From CAYMUL01 sp964393605 (GTDB taxonomy: Bacteria > Bacteroidota > Ignavibacteria > Ignavibacteriales > Ignavibacteriaceae), in contig CAYMUL010000016.1 of the NCBI GenBank assembly GCA_964393605.1, positions 1 through 64,000 on the forward strand: DNA of 64,000 nucleotides, given 5' to 3'. Positions 8,028 through 17,631 of the stretch are shown here, piece by piece (positions within the stretch are counted from its first letter, which is position 1; every line of letters starts with the position of its first letter). A program made the position numbers and the translations under genes. The notes under the pieces were generated by a model. That model made no database searches. It had not been told where the DNA came from and saw only the letters and a list, made by a program, of their open reading frames with translations.

Positions 8028-8864
8028 TTATGGACTACTGATAAAAGTCAGATAACCTTTTTTTGAAAAATAATTTTGCAAATAATTCATTGAAGAATCG
8101 TCATCAAAGATACCGAAGAGAGTAGAGCCGCTTCCGCTCATCTGCGAATAGATTGCGCCGTGCTGGTTCATTTCTTTTTTTATCTTTTCAATTTCGGGAT
8201 GAGCGCTAAAAACCGGAACTTCGAAATCATTCGTTAATTTTTTGAATAGAATATTTATATCTACTATTTCGTCTTTAAAATTTCTTAAAGAATATTTTGT
8301 CATTTGAGGCGAGATGTTTTGAAATGCCCAAGCTGTGTTTATGTGAATGTTTGGATTGACCAATAAAATCGGGTACGGAATTTTAAGAGAGAGAGGAGTA
8401 ATAATCTCACCGCGTCCTTCCGTGAAGCAGGGTTTGCCGTAAATAAAAAATGGAACATCCGAGCCGAGATTTAATGCAAGCGTTTTAAGTTTTGCAGTTT
8501 CAAAATTTAGTTCGAATAAATTATTCAGAGCGATGAGCGTTGCCGCCGCATCAGAACTGCCTCCTCCCAATCCAGCCCCCGTAGGAATATTTTTTTTCAG
8601 CATTACTTTGCAGTGCAATTTTTGTTTAGTTTCTTCCTCAAGTAGTTGTATTGCTTTTATAATTAAGTTGGATTCTATTTCAGTTTTCAGGAATTCGTTG
8701 TCCGTTTCGAACTCTGTGCTTTCCGATTTTTCAAAAACGATTTCGTCAAAAATATTTATCGGATAAAAAATTGTTTCAAGATTATGAAACCCATCTTCTC
8801 TTTTCGAAACTATATTCAAGCCAAGATTTATTTTTGCTGGCGTGCGAACTTCAATTCGATCCAT
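8028..8864 (-). CDS. ispE: 4-diphosphocytidyl-2-C-methyl-D-erythritol kinase
   Basis: GHMP kinase of the non-mevalonate (MEP) isoprenoid pathway that phosphorylates CDP-methylerythritol. The N-terminal motif is RTPAKINLGLNIVSKREDG, and the glycine-rich ATP loop PTGAGLGGGSSDAAA is at residues 94-108. The C-terminal GHMP motif reads QMSGSGSTLFGIF. The length of 278 residues is normal. It overlaps the methyltransferase gene upstream by 14 bp, which suggests coupled translation. No other MEP genes are in the window. Confidence 0.95.
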   Translation of the reverse strand: MDRIEVRTPAKINLGLNIVSKREDGFHNLETIFYPINIFDEIVFEKSESTEFETDNEFLKTEIESNLIIKAIQLLEEETKQKLHCKVMLKKNIPTGAGLGGGSSDAAATLIALNNLFELNFETAKLKTLALNLGSDVPFFIYGKPCFTEGRGEIITPLSLKIPYPILLVNPNIHINTAWAFQNISPQMTKYSLRNFKDEIVDINILFKKLTNDFEVPVFSAHPEIEKIKKEMNQHGAIYSQMSGSGSTLFGIFDDDSSMNYLQNYFSKKGYLTFISSP

Positions 8865-9756
8865 AGAAATAATTTTTTAGTTGCGAAATATGTTTTGGCG
8901 ATGAACCGCAGCACGCCCCGATAAATGAAGGCTTAAACGCGATATGATTTTTTATTTGTGTAATATATTTTTGGGGAGAGATTTCACACTCGATGAATTC
9001 AGTGTTGTAATTTCCTCCGCCGCAGTTGAGATAAAATCCCCAATTAAAATCTTGCAGTAAAGATTTGTTCATTTTTTCAAAGACATCAAAAGTAATGCAG
9101 TTCAATCCGACTGCAATGGCGTTTGAATCTCCGCACATGCGAAGAACATCGATTAATTTTTCTCCCGATAATATTTTCAAATCGCGATTAAAAAAAATAC
9201 TCATCACGAACGGGATATTTTCTTTATCGCAATAATTTGAAATAAATTTTATTTCATCGAGATGGCTTTGAGTTTCGTTCAAAACAAAATCAACACCGCA
9301 CTCAAAAAGATTGGAAATATGTTCTGCGTGATTTCTTTCAAGTTCTTTGTGTGAAATTTTTCTTTCCGATTGATAACAATCTTCCGCAGGCGCATTTGAA
9401 CCGGCAACTAAAACTTTCTTTCCTTTTGCCGCATCAATCGCAAGTTGCACAGATTCTTTTACAATTTTTTTTGGATTTAATTTCAGTAATGACTCTTTCA
9501 CCGCGATAGGATTTGTGCGGAAAGTATTTGTTGCAATTATATCCGCTCCGGCGGAAATATATTTTTTGTGAAGCTCAAAAACTTTTTGTGGATTTGTAAG
9601 ATTAAAAATGCTCGACCATAAAACCGGATGTGCGCGCCGCCGTTTATTTATCAACTGCGAACCGATTGCTCCGTCAAGTATCATCGGTTTGCTTTCTCTT
9701 GCATATTTGAATAAGAGGGAAAGATGCTTGTTGCTTTTATCTTCGGATGTTTTCAA
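8851..9756 (-). CDS. Homocysteine S-methyltransferase-family protein
   Basis: A zinc-dependent methyltransferase of the betaine-homocysteine/MetH N-domain family (S-methyl transfer to homocysteine). It has the N-terminal MILDGAIGSQL, then GADIIATNTFRTNP, LNETQSHLDE, the first zinc Cys in AVGLNCITFD and the paired Cys in GACCGSSPKHI near the end. The start is uncertain: the ATG at 9682-9684 begins right at the DGAIG motif and lacks the helix usually in front of it. A TTG at 9754-9756 supplies that helix at the cost of a 20-bp overlap with the upstream gene; TTG starts are used elsewhere in this window. It is in one operon with GT9 genes and ispE. The methyl donor is unknown. Confidence 0.8.
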   Translation of the reverse strand: MKTSEDKSNKHLSLLFKYARESKPMILDGAIGSQLINKRRRAHPVLWSSIFNLTNPQKVFELHKKYISAGADIIATNTFRTNPIAVKESLLKLNPKKIVKESVQLAIDAAKGKKVLVAGSNAPAEDCYQSERKISHKELERNHAEHISNLFECGVDFVLNETQSHLDEIKFISNYCDKENIPFVMSIFFNRDLKILSGEKLIDVLRMCGDSNAIAVGLNCITFDVFEKMNKSLLQDFNWGFYLNCGGGNYNTEFIECEISPQKYITQIKNHIAFKPSFIGACCGSSPKHISQLKNYFYGSN

Positions 9757-10864
9757 AATAGTGTACGGCTTCTTTTTCAATTCTTTCAAGATCAATCATC
9801 CGGATACATTCAAGATTGTAAGGACAAACTTTTTTCCAGCAAGGTGAGCAAAAAAGATTTTCGGGAAATAACTTTACACCGCGATCGTATAAATCAATTT
9901 CAGTCCAGCAGCTCAATCCGAACCAGGCGATAACAAATTTTTTCAGAGCGATTGCGAGATGCATTCCGAATGAATCGCCGGTTATGATAACATCGGGAAT
10001 CGCCTCGTAACATGCGCCTTTGCGAACACCATGATTAGTCGGCGTGTTAATAATTTCATTCCCGAATTTAGATGCGATTAGATTGTTGCGCTCACTATCT
10101 TCCGGTCCGCCGAGCAAAACTATTTTATATTTCTTGTGCGACAAAAACCTTTCAATCAAATGTTGATGTTGCTCGACAGTCATCTTTTTATTAGGAAAAA
10201 GATTTGAACAACCTGTGTTGAATCCGATAACTTTGTCGTCGCTTGTAATTCCGATTTCCTTTTTGTACGATTCAATAAAATTAATTTCATCATTAGAAAA
10301 ATTGAAAGTATAATCGTCCCGTTTGTAATCAACTTCAAAAGTATCGGCTAAATATTCTTGACCGGTAGTGTTATTCACTTTAAACTTTAGATGATTATCC
10401 ATTCCGAGTTGATAGTTGTATTTCGCGCCTTCATTGACGGGAATGATTTTTCCATCGGCGTTCAAACCGAAACCAAGTTTATTTTTTGCATTCAAAGAAT
10501 TTAGTAGCGCGCATGAGCGTTGAGATTTATCTACATTCATTGCATAGTCAAATTCCAACTGCGCTAAAATTGAAAGTGATTCAAAATCATATTGATAAAC
10601 ATGATCGATAAATTGATTGTGATTAAGCAGAGGAGCCGCTATTTTCAAGGTTATCCAATAGATTGTAGAATCTGGAAACTTTCTTTTTAAAGCCGGAAGT
10701 TGCGCGGTCGTCATCAGAACATCTCCCATTGCGTCGAGATTAATAATCAAAATTTTTGTTCCGATTGGGAGATTATCTTTACAGCCATTCTCCCAGCAGT
10801 TATGATCTTCGAAACATGGTTTGTATCCGTTAAATCTTTTACATGAAGGAATTGGTTTTAACAT
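9737..10864 (-). CDS. Glycosyltransferase family 9 protein (heptosyltransferase-like), Cys-rich
   Basis: A GT-B enzyme that probably adds a sugar to lipopolysaccharide core. The N-terminal Rossmann half has TKILIINLDAMGDVLMTTAQ (~38-57), corresponding to the family's LxxxGDxL pattern, and the C-terminal half has VIGFNTGCSNLFPNKKM and VIITGDSFGMHLAIAL. It carries a C-x2-C-x4-C-x5-C cluster (CSPCWKKVCPYNLEC) near the C-terminus, shared with two other GT9 proteins here, and four further Cys in the first 30 residues that the others lack; together these could bind a metal. It overlaps the preceding GT9 by 7 bp. Confidence 0.85.
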   Translation of the reverse strand: MLKPIPSCKRFNGYKPCFEDHNCWENGCKDNLPIGTKILIINLDAMGDVLMTTAQLPALKRKFPDSTIYWITLKIAAPLLNHNQFIDHVYQYDFESLSILAQLEFDYAMNVDKSQRSCALLNSLNAKNKLGFGLNADGKIIPVNEGAKYNYQLGMDNHLKFKVNNTTGQEYLADTFEVDYKRDDYTFNFSNDEINFIESYKKEIGITSDDKVIGFNTGCSNLFPNKKMTVEQHQHLIERFLSHKKYKIVLLGGPEDSERNNLIASKFGNEIINTPTNHGVRKGACYEAIPDVIITGDSFGMHLAIALKKFVIAWFGLSCWTEIDLYDRGVKLFPENLFCSPCWKKVCPYNLECIRMIDLERIEKEAVHYFENIRR

Positions 10865-11928
10865 TCGGTGAATTGTTTTAAGAATGGATAAAATTTTTCA
10901 ATAACATTTTCGTAAGTGATGTTGTGCAGTGTCGGTTCTTTTGTAACGATTGATTCGAACGGTGAACGATACGGCGACCAAATTTTGTCCTCCGTGTTGT
11001 ATTGAACATAAAGCCCGAACACAGGAGTTTTAAACATCGATGCAAGATGCACAACAGAAGTGTCGGGAGTAAAAAGAAAATTTATATGTTTTATTATCGC
11101 GGCAAATTCTTCAAACGAAGGGGAATAGAAGACGTGAGTTTTTTCATTAGTGATTTGTAACGCTTCTTTCAAATCTCTTGTACTGCAGAGAACAAGCGTA
11201 TCAACATTTTTTTCATTCAAGAATTTAATCAACTTTTTATAGTTCTGAGTTCCCCAATATCTTGCGGCGGAGCCTGCTGAGATATTCACGCCGACTAAAA
11301 ATTTCGAATCGGGATATTTATTCTTCCTAAATTGTTCCGCTTTGTAATTCGCTTCTTTCCCGATTGTGTATTGAATGTTTAAAATATTTTTTGCCGGTTC
11401 GAAAGAAAGAAGATCGCTCAACGGAAAATACCGCGCAACGATATGAACGAGTTTCGTGTTTTGCCTGTTCACCGTATGTGTGAACAATTTTCTGTTGCTC
11501 TTTGTGAACGCAAATTTATGCGGTGCTTTCAAAAGCGCAACGAATAAACTCACCGTTGTTGAAACATCATCGTGCAAATCGACAATAACATCAAACTTAT
11601 ATTGACGCAGAGTTTTCAAAGTATTATAAAAAGATTTTATTCCTCTGTTATAAATAAAAATTTCTCTGAAGTCCGGGTTATTTTGATACACGAAATAATT
11701 ATCTTTGCTTGCGAGGATGAAGATGTGGCAATCAATATTCATGCGCAGTTCACGAATCCACGGAGTTGTAACAAGCGCATCGCCGATTCTGTTCAAACGA
11801 ATCAGCAACACACGCGAACTCTGGTCTAAATTCGGCAGCGGTGTACCGCGCTGCACAGGGTTGAACAGCAAAAGCAGTTTCAAAAACCAGCGCTTAAAAT
11901 TATTTTCGAGATCTTTAAGAAGCCGCAA
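10858..11928 (-). CDS. Glycosyltransferase family 9 protein (heptosyltransferase-like)
   Basis: Second GT9 enzyme of the operon, 356 residues. It has RVLLIRLNRIGDALVTTPWI (~39-58), the donor-site region GVNISAGSAARYWG and the acceptor-side motif FLFTPDTSVVHLASMF (~280-295). Unlike its neighbours it has no C-terminal four-Cys cluster. A basic hydrophobic stretch near the N-terminus (NFKRWFLKLLLLFNP) may attach it to the inner membrane. It overlaps the genes on both sides by a few bases (7 and 14 bp), so the three GT9 genes are translationally linked and likely act in sequence on one glycan. Confidence 0.85.
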   Translation of the reverse strand: MRLLKDLENNFKRWFLKLLLLFNPVQRGTPLPNLDQSSRVLLIRLNRIGDALVTTPWIRELRMNIDCHIFILASKDNYFVYQNNPDFREIFIYNRGIKSFYNTLKTLRQYKFDVIVDLHDDVSTTVSLFVALLKAPHKFAFTKSNRKLFTHTVNRQNTKLVHIVARYFPLSDLLSFEPAKNILNIQYTIGKEANYKAEQFRKNKYPDSKFLVGVNISAGSAARYWGTQNYKKLIKFLNEKNVDTLVLCSTRDLKEALQITNEKTHVFYSPSFEEFAAIIKHINFLFTPDTSVVHLASMFKTPVFGLYVQYNTEDKIWSPYRSPFESIVTKEPTLHNITYENVIEKFYPFLKQFTEC

Positions 11929-12952
11929 TTTTTATCTGATTTATTGTAACAATGTTTTGAATTTTCTGAATCACTCTTTCTATCGGAAGTTGTAAAAAAC
12001 ATTCATGATTTCGTGGGCAATCTAATAGATTACACCCGATACATTCAAGTTCTTCGAGCCGGACGAACTGATGTTTTTTTCCGAATGGTCCCTGCATTTT
12101 CGGATCGGTTGGACCGTGAAGAGCAAGAGTCGGTGTACCAACTGCCGTTGAAATGTGCATCGGACCGCTATCATTCGCAATTACAAACGAACAATTGGAA
12201 ATCATTGCGCCGAGTTGGTTAATAGTTGTTGCGGGTGCCATCAATAAATTATTTTGCGAAAGATTTTTTATTTCCTCAGCTTCGGCTTTATCGCCGGGTC
12301 CCCAGAGCAACAATATTTTCGAATTAAATTTTGCGATTACAGCATCGGCAATTTCGGCAAACTTAATCGGATCGCAGCGTTTTGATTGCCAACCGCCGCC
12401 GGGAATAATTCCGCAGACAGTTGAATCGGATAAATTATTTTTAGCGAAAAATTTCTTCGCGAATGCTCTATCATCATCATTAATTCCGAAATGTAAATTA
12501 GCCGTAGAAGTATTAATGCCAATCATTTTTAAAAACTCAATATGTAGTTGAGCCGCATGAAATCTGCCCCGTTCGTGCGGACCGAAAATATTGTAAGCAT
12601 ATTTTCTTCCTCGATAAGGAAAACCGGCGCGAAATTTAGCACCGCTAAAAAAAGTAATCTGCGCCGTTTTCGGATTCGAGTAAAAATCAAACAGGAGATC
12701 AAATTTTTCTTTTCTGATTTTCAATATCGTTTCGATCAAATTGGTTACTTTTTTAATATCGAGCTGAATCACTCCGGCAATCTGTGTTAAAGGTTTCATT
12801 GCCGGCACGCTCGGTGCTTCGATTAAATAAAATATTTTTGCATCGGGAAATTCTGAAAGTAAATTATCAATCACGACGGTAGAAAGCACAACGTCGCCGA
12901 TTCCGCGCGGTTTTAAAATTCCAATCTTTTTTATTTCTTTTTTATCGAACAT
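11915..12952 (-). CDS. Glycosyltransferase family 9 protein (heptosyltransferase-like)
   Basis: First gene of the minus-strand GT9 operon. I chose the ATG at 12950-12952 (MFDKKEIKKIGILK); the upstream in-frame candidate is a TTG. Motifs are ILKPRGIGDVVLSTVVIDNL, GIIPGGGWQSKRCD, FVIANDSGPMHISTAVGTPT (the classic GT9 acceptor-side signature) and ALHGPTDPKMQGPFG. The C-terminal Cys cluster is CIGCNLLDCPRNHEC. It is divergent from prmC, with a ~75-bp AT-rich promoter region between them. It is an LPS-core or surface-glycan enzyme by family. Confidence 0.88.
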   Translation of the reverse strand: MFDKKEIKKIGILKPRGIGDVVLSTVVIDNLLSEFPDAKIFYLIEAPSVPAMKPLTQIAGVIQLDIKKVTNLIETILKIRKEKFDLLFDFYSNPKTAQITFFSGAKFRAGFPYRGRKYAYNIFGPHERGRFHAAQLHIEFLKMIGINTSTANLHFGINDDDRAFAKKFFAKNNLSDSTVCGIIPGGGWQSKRCDPIKFAEIADAVIAKFNSKILLLWGPGDKAEAEEIKNLSQNNLLMAPATTINQLGAMISNCSFVIANDSGPMHISTAVGTPTLALHGPTDPKMQGPFGKKHQFVRLEELECIGCNLLDCPRNHECFLQLPIERVIQKIQNIVTINQIKIAAS

Positions 12953-13028
12953 TCTTTGTGTAAATGTGAACAAGTTTAACGGCAAACTTACTTATTTTTT
13001 TATATTTGGAATGAAACTATTTTAACTC

Positions 13029-13886
13029 ATGCCAACAATTTTAGAATTAATAAAACTCTCGACCGATTACCTTGAAAAGAAGGGAATCGATCAACCGCGG
13101 CTGAATGCCGAGTTGCTTCTTGCCGATGTTTTAAAATGCAAAAGAATGAATCTTTATTTATCATTCGACAAACCTTTGCAAGAACCGGAGATTCAAAAAT
13201 ACCGCGAACACATTCGCCGACGCGCAATCTTCGAGCCGTTGCAATATATCATCGGCTCGGTTGAATTTTTTGGAATGGATTTTACAATTAATAAATCTGT
13301 TTTAATTCCGCGCCCCGAAACGGAACTGATTGCTGAAAAAGTTTTGGAATGTTCTAAAAATATTTCCTCGCCAAAAATTTTAGATATCGGTACGGGGAGC
13401 GGAAATATCGCCATTGCAGTTGCAAACTCAAATAGTGATGTATCCGTTACCGCCGTTGATATTAGCGCCGATGCCTTGAATGTCGCTCGCGAAAACCGGG
13501 CAAAATATTCACTCGATAATTCCATCGAATTAATTTGTAGTGATATAAAAAATTTAAATTCCACTTTCACAAACATGTTTGATATCATCGTTTCAAACCC
13601 GCCGTATGTTTCAAGCGATGAATATTCAACATTGCAGAAGGAAATTATAAATTACGAACCGAAAATTGCAGTTACTGATTTCGGCGACGGCTTTAGTTTT
13701 TATAGAGAGATTGCGGCAAAGTCAATATCTCTTTTAAAAAATTCGAAAGGATTTCTTTTTTTTGAAATGGCTCTCGGACAAAGCGATGAGATAAAAAAAA
13801 TTATGAATGAAAATGATTTTTCAAATGTTGAAGTTTATAACGATCTGTCGGGTATACCACGAGTGATAAAAGGAGAATTGATTTGA
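13029..13886 (+). CDS. prmC: Release factor glutamine N5-methyltransferase
   Basis: Methylates the GGQ glutamine of peptide-chain release factors. The N-terminal helical domain (1-~75) has the RRRAIFEPLQYIIG motif used for substrate binding. The SAM-binding motif is ILDIGTGSGNIAIA (~117-130) and the catalytic NPPY is at residues 190-193. The length of 285 is typical. It starts a dense plus-strand run in which each gene overlaps or abuts the next; its TGA overlaps the dtd start. prfA is not nearby. Confidence 0.95.
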   Translation: MPTILELIKLSTDYLEKKGIDQPRLNAELLLADVLKCKRMNLYLSFDKPLQEPEIQKYREHIRRRAIFEPLQYIIGSVEFFGMDFTINKSVLIPRPETELIAEKVLECSKNISSPKILDIGTGSGNIAIAVANSNSDVSVTAVDISADALNVARENRAKYSLDNSIELICSDIKNLNSTFTNMFDIIVSNPPYVSSDEYSTLQKEIINYEPKIAVTDFGDGFSFYREIAAKSISLLKNSKGFLFFEMALGQSDEIKKIMNENDFSNVEVYNDLSGIPRVIKGELI

Positions 13887-14332
13887 AAGTAGTTGTGCAA
13901 CGTGTATCCAATGCGAAAGTTGTAATTCCTTCCGAAAATTATTTCTCCGAAATTGGAAAAGGTTTGTTGATTCTTTTGGGAATTAAAACCGACGACAAAA
14001 TTGAAGATGCAGAATTTTTAGCGATGAAGTGTATCAACCTCAGAATTTTTGAAGATGAAAATGAAAAGGTGAATTTATCTTTAAAAGATATTCAAGGAAG
14101 CGCGCTTGTCATTTCGCAATTCACACTTTACGGAAATGCACAGAAGGGAAATCGCCCGAGTTTCATAGATGCCGCTCGTCCCGAAACGGCAATTCCTCTT
14201 TACGAATCTTTTCTGAAAAAAATGAAAGAAGAAATCGGAGAAGAGCGCGTTCGGTGCGGTATTTTCGGTGCGATGATGGATGTTCATCTTTGCAATTCCG
14301 GTCCGGTTACAATTACAATTGAATCGAAGTGA
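13883..14332 (+). CDS. dtd: D-aminoacyl-tRNA deacylase
   Basis: Removes D-amino acids wrongly attached to tRNA. The N-terminus MKVVVQRVSNAKV, the catalytic motif SQFTLYGNAQKGNRPSF and the C-terminal Gly-cisPro motif CNSGPVTITIE are all present; most relatives have NDGPVT or NSGPVT. The start is TTG at 13883-13885, nested in the prmC stop (TTGA), an arrangement that fixes the start. 149 residues is the usual size. Confidence 0.95.
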   Translation: MKVVVQRVSNAKVVIPSENYFSEIGKGLLILLGIKTDDKIEDAEFLAMKCINLRIFEDENEKVNLSLKDIQGSALVISQFTLYGNAQKGNRPSFIDAARPETAIPLYESFLKKMKEEIGEERVRCGIFGAMMDVHLCNSGPVTITIESK

Positions 14333-15247
14333 ATGAAAAAACAAAATTCTTTTCTGCTAATATTTATAGACGGCATAGGCATCGGAAAAGATGATGCGGA
14401 GTTCAACCCTTATGTAAAATATGGATTCAACACATTCACACATTTTTTTGGAAAGATTCCCGTGCAACCGTTCGAGAAAATTTCTGCGGGAGATAAACAT
14501 CTTTTTTCAGCCGACGCATTGCTCGGAGTTGAAGGGCTCCCACAAAGCGGGACGGGACAAACTGCAATTTTCTGCGGAGTAAATGCACCTCAAATTGTCG
14601 GCAAACATTTCGGACCGTTTCCATATTCAACTTTACTTCCAATCATCGAAAAAGAAAATTTGTTTCGTTATTTCAGAGAGAGAAATAAAAAATCTTTTTT
14701 TATGAATGCATATCCGAAAGTTTTTTTTGAATACATCAACTCCGGTAAAAAAAGATTGAGTGTAACTTCACTCTGTTCTCTTCTCAACGGAATAAAGTTG
14801 AACAAATCAACCGAAGTGTGGCGCGGAAAAGCACTCAGCGCGGAGATAACGGGTGCGCGATGGAATAAAAAACTCGGCTACAAACTTCCCGTTATTCAAC
14901 CAAAGACTGCGGCACGGAGACTATTGCGCGCAGCTTATGAAAATGATTTTACTGCATACGAATATTTTCTCACCGATCACATCGGTCACGGCAGATATGA
15001 AGAAAACACGGAAACAACTTTGAAAATTCTTGATGAATTTTTATTTACAATTTTTTCAGAGTACGATGGCGATAGAATGTCAATCATACTTTGTTCCGAT
15101 CACGGTAACAGCGAAGATTTATCGGTAAAGACTCACACTTTCAATCCCGTTGTAATGATTTCCGCGGGGAAACATGGAAAATATTTTATGGAATCGATTC
15201 AAAATATTTCTCAAATAAAATCGGCGATTGTAAAATGCGCATTCTGA
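14333..15247 (+). CDS. Metalloenzyme-superfamily protein (phosphopentomutase/alkaline phosphatase-like fold)
   Basis: A 304-residue member of the alkaline phosphatase/phosphoglycerate mutase clan of unknown substrate. Metal-site residues are visible: Asp in LLIFIDGIGIG (~10-16), Thr in GLPQSGTGQTAIFCG (the nucleophile position), the H-x3-H in DHIGHG, the DHGN motif (LCSDHGNSEDLS, ~260) and His in VKTHTFNPVV. It starts immediately after the dtd stop and overlaps comEC by 13 bp. Proteins like this are annotated only as metalloenzyme domain proteins; a phosphotransferase or hydrolase role on a small phosphorylated substrate is an inference. Confidence 0.75.
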   Translation: MKKQNSFLLIFIDGIGIGKDDAEFNPYVKYGFNTFTHFFGKIPVQPFEKISAGDKHLFSADALLGVEGLPQSGTGQTAIFCGVNAPQIVGKHFGPFPYSTLLPIIEKENLFRYFRERNKKSFFMNAYPKVFFEYINSGKKRLSVTSLCSLLNGIKLNKSTEVWRGKALSAEITGARWNKKLGYKLPVIQPKTAARRLLRAAYENDFTAYEYFLTDHIGHGRYEENTETTLKILDEFLFTIFSEYDGDRMSIILCSDHGNSEDLSVKTHTFNPVVMISAGKHGKYFMESIQNISQIKSAIVKCAF

Positions 15248-17631
15248 ATGAATTTCCTGCAATCGGTTTTGCCGCCGCATTCATTGTCGGAATAATTTTA
15301 GAAAAAATATTTTCGTTCGAAGCGTACACACTTTTTTCAATATTGATCATCATTGCAATTGTTTATTTGATTAATAAAAAGAATGCAAATTATATTCCAT
15401 TAAAACGTGGAATAGTAGTTTCAGCCGCAATGATAGTGGGCGCAATCGTTTTTCATTTTAACGGAAATGAAAGAGCAGTTCCTTTGTTTGATTTACCTGT
15501 CGTCAAAAATTATAAGGCAACCGTAGAAATTATTTCCATTCATCTTCCTAAAAAAGAAAATGTAACTCTGCTAATTGCGACCGATTCCTCCGACAAAAAA
15601 TTCTCAGCAAAAAAATTATTGGTTCGGATAAAAATTACGCGAGCATCTTTTGAAAAAAATCGGAAAATATTTTCTGTCGGGAATAAAATTCAATTTTCCG
15701 GATTCTACAATCAAGGGAGAGACAAACGCAACCCCGGCGAGTTTGATTACAGAGATTATCTGCTAAACGAAGGAATAACCGGTTTTGTGTTTGTTAAATC
15801 GATTGATGATGTAAAACTTGCAGACGAAGCTCCGGCGATTTTTGCAAATGCAATTTTCGATTTTCGGCTCGCTATTAAAAAAACAATTGACAATTATTTT
15901 GATTCCCCAACTGCCGCATTGATGAACGCCTTGATAATAGCGGACAAAAGCGAACTCTCATTCGAAACGAAAAAGAACTTTATTGAAACCGGTGTTGTGC
16001 ACGTTCTCGCGGTTTCAGGTTTGCACGTTGCTTTTGTTACTATAATATTTCTCTTCTTCTTCGGACGATTAGAAATAGTTTGGCGAATCGTCTTCACTTT
16101 AGTTGGATTGATTTTTTTTCTTCTGATTACCGATTCTCCATCAAGTGTTTTCCGCGCTACAGTAATGGCGGCGGTAATTTTAATCAGCTATCCTTCGGGA
16201 AGAAGCACTTACGGAATTAATTCGCTCAGTGTCGCGGCTCTTATAATATTGATTTTAAATCCTTCCGATTTATTCAATCCCGGTTTTCAACTTTCTTTCA
16301 GCGCGGTGCTTTCTATTCTAATTTTATCTCCGGTGCTGAATAATTTGTTCGCAACACACAAAGTTGAAAACAGAATTATAAAATATTTTCTAACATTCTT
16401 CGCAGTATCACTCGCTGCACAAATCGGAACGTTGCCATTCACGACATATTATTTTTCCAAAATATCATTAGTAGCGCTTGCGGCTAACTTTTTCGTAATA
16501 CCGATGATAGCCTTGATATTAGGGGGCGGAATCGGTGTGCTGATATTTTCATTTCTGTCGAATCACATTGCTTCAACGGTTGCACTTTCGGTTAATCTTT
16601 TAACTTCAATAATGAATTCGCTCGTAAATTATTTCGCTTCGTTCGATTACTCCTATTTACGGGTTCCAAATTTTTCAATGCTTGACGGAATTATCCTGCT
16701 TTCATTCATCATTATTTTCGGAATCGTTGTCAACCAAAAACGTTCAGTGCATTTTACCATTTTATTCGCGGCATTGCTCTTGTTGAATGCCGATCTCTTC
16801 ATTCAACTCGATGATGAAAATATTTTCGAGAGAAATAAGTTAAACGTAATGATGATCGACATAGGGCAGGGAGATGCATTCCTCATTAAATTTCCGAACG
16901 GAAAAATTGCACTACTCGATGCCGGAAATGCAACACCTCAGTTTGATAACGGCGAGAAAATTATTCAACCTCTGCTTGAACATTTGCAAATTGATGCAGT
17001 AGATTTCGCACTCGTCTCACACATGGATGCAGATCATTATGCAGGATTTCATTCACTAATTAAAAATGGATTGATTAAAAAAATTATCAAACCTGCGCCC
17101 GATACTTCTTTCAAAAAAGATTTGGAATTCGAAAAGTTCGCAAAACAATATCACGTTCCCGTTTCCTACTATTATGGAAAAACTGAAATCGAGCCTTCCG
17201 TGAGGATCTACAATTTAGTTAATCATACTATTGACGGATTTATATCGAAAACCACGAACGATAGAAGTTCTTTCTTTTTGTTGAAGTACGGCGAACATGA
17301 AATAATATTCACGGGAGATGCGAGCACACGTGTTGAAAAATTCGTAACGAAAAAATTTTTCCCGCTTCTTAAAGCAGATATTTTGAAAGTCGGACATCAC
17401 GGAAGCAAAACAAGTTCAGGCGAGAATTTTCTTTCTTTTGTTCAACCGAAAATTTCTTTAATCAGCGCGGGGATAAACAATAAATTCAAACATCCTTCAA
17501 AAAATATTTTGGAGCGATTAGAAAAATATTCCACCGAAATTTTGAGAACCGATTTGTCGGGCGCAGTCTTATTAATCAGCGACGGAAATAAATTAGAAAT
17601 TAAAGATTGGAAAAAATTGGATGCTCATTAA
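15235..17631 (+). CDS. comEC: ComEC/Rec2-family DNA-uptake channel protein
   Basis: Polytopic inner-membrane protein that forms the channel for single-stranded DNA in natural transformation. It has N-terminal membrane helices plus a DUF4131-like soluble domain (1-~190), then a competence domain with many helices (~215-510) containing GVVHVLAVSGLHVAFV. The C-terminal metallo-beta-lactamase-like domain (~535-790) has MMIDIGQGDAFLIKFPNG, SHMDADHYAG, IIFTGDAS and KVGHHGSKTSS. At 798 residues it is full length and undisrupted. It overlaps the previous gene by 13 bp and purK by 11 bp. No other competence genes are in the window. Confidence 0.93.
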   Translation: MRILNEFPAIGFAAAFIVGIILEKIFSFEAYTLFSILIIIAIVYLINKKNANYIPLKRGIVVSAAMIVGAIVFHFNGNERAVPLFDLPVVKNYKATVEIISIHLPKKENVTLLIATDSSDKKFSAKKLLVRIKITRASFEKNRKIFSVGNKIQFSGFYNQGRDKRNPGEFDYRDYLLNEGITGFVFVKSIDDVKLADEAPAIFANAIFDFRLAIKKTIDNYFDSPTAALMNALIIADKSELSFETKKNFIETGVVHVLAVSGLHVAFVTIIFLFFFGRLEIVWRIVFTLVGLIFFLLITDSPSSVFRATVMAAVILISYPSGRSTYGINSLSVAALIILILNPSDLFNPGFQLSFSAVLSILILSPVLNNLFATHKVENRIIKYFLTFFAVSLAAQIGTLPFTTYYFSKISLVALAANFFVIPMIALILGGGIGVLIFSFLSNHIASTVALSVNLLTSIMNSLVNYFASFDYSYLRVPNFSMLDGIILLSFIIIFGIVVNQKRSVHFTILFAALLLLNADLFIQLDDENIFERNKLNVMMIDIGQGDAFLIKFPNGKIALLDAGNATPQFDNGEKIIQPLLEHLQIDAVDFALVSHMDADHYAGFHSLIKNGLIKKIIKPAPDTSFKKDLEFEKFAKQYHVPVSYYYGKTEIEPSVRIYNLVNHTIDGFISKTTNDRSSFFLLKYGEHEIIFTGDASTRVEKFVTKKFFPLLKADILKVGHHGSKTSSGENFLSFVQPKISLISAGINNKFKHPSKNILERLEKYSTEILRTDLSGAVLLISDGNKLEIKDWKKLDAH

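Noticed and set aside
13193..13588. 131-residue antisense frame in prmC
   Set aside because: prmC motifs on the plus strand are complete; the antisense product has no recognisable structure.
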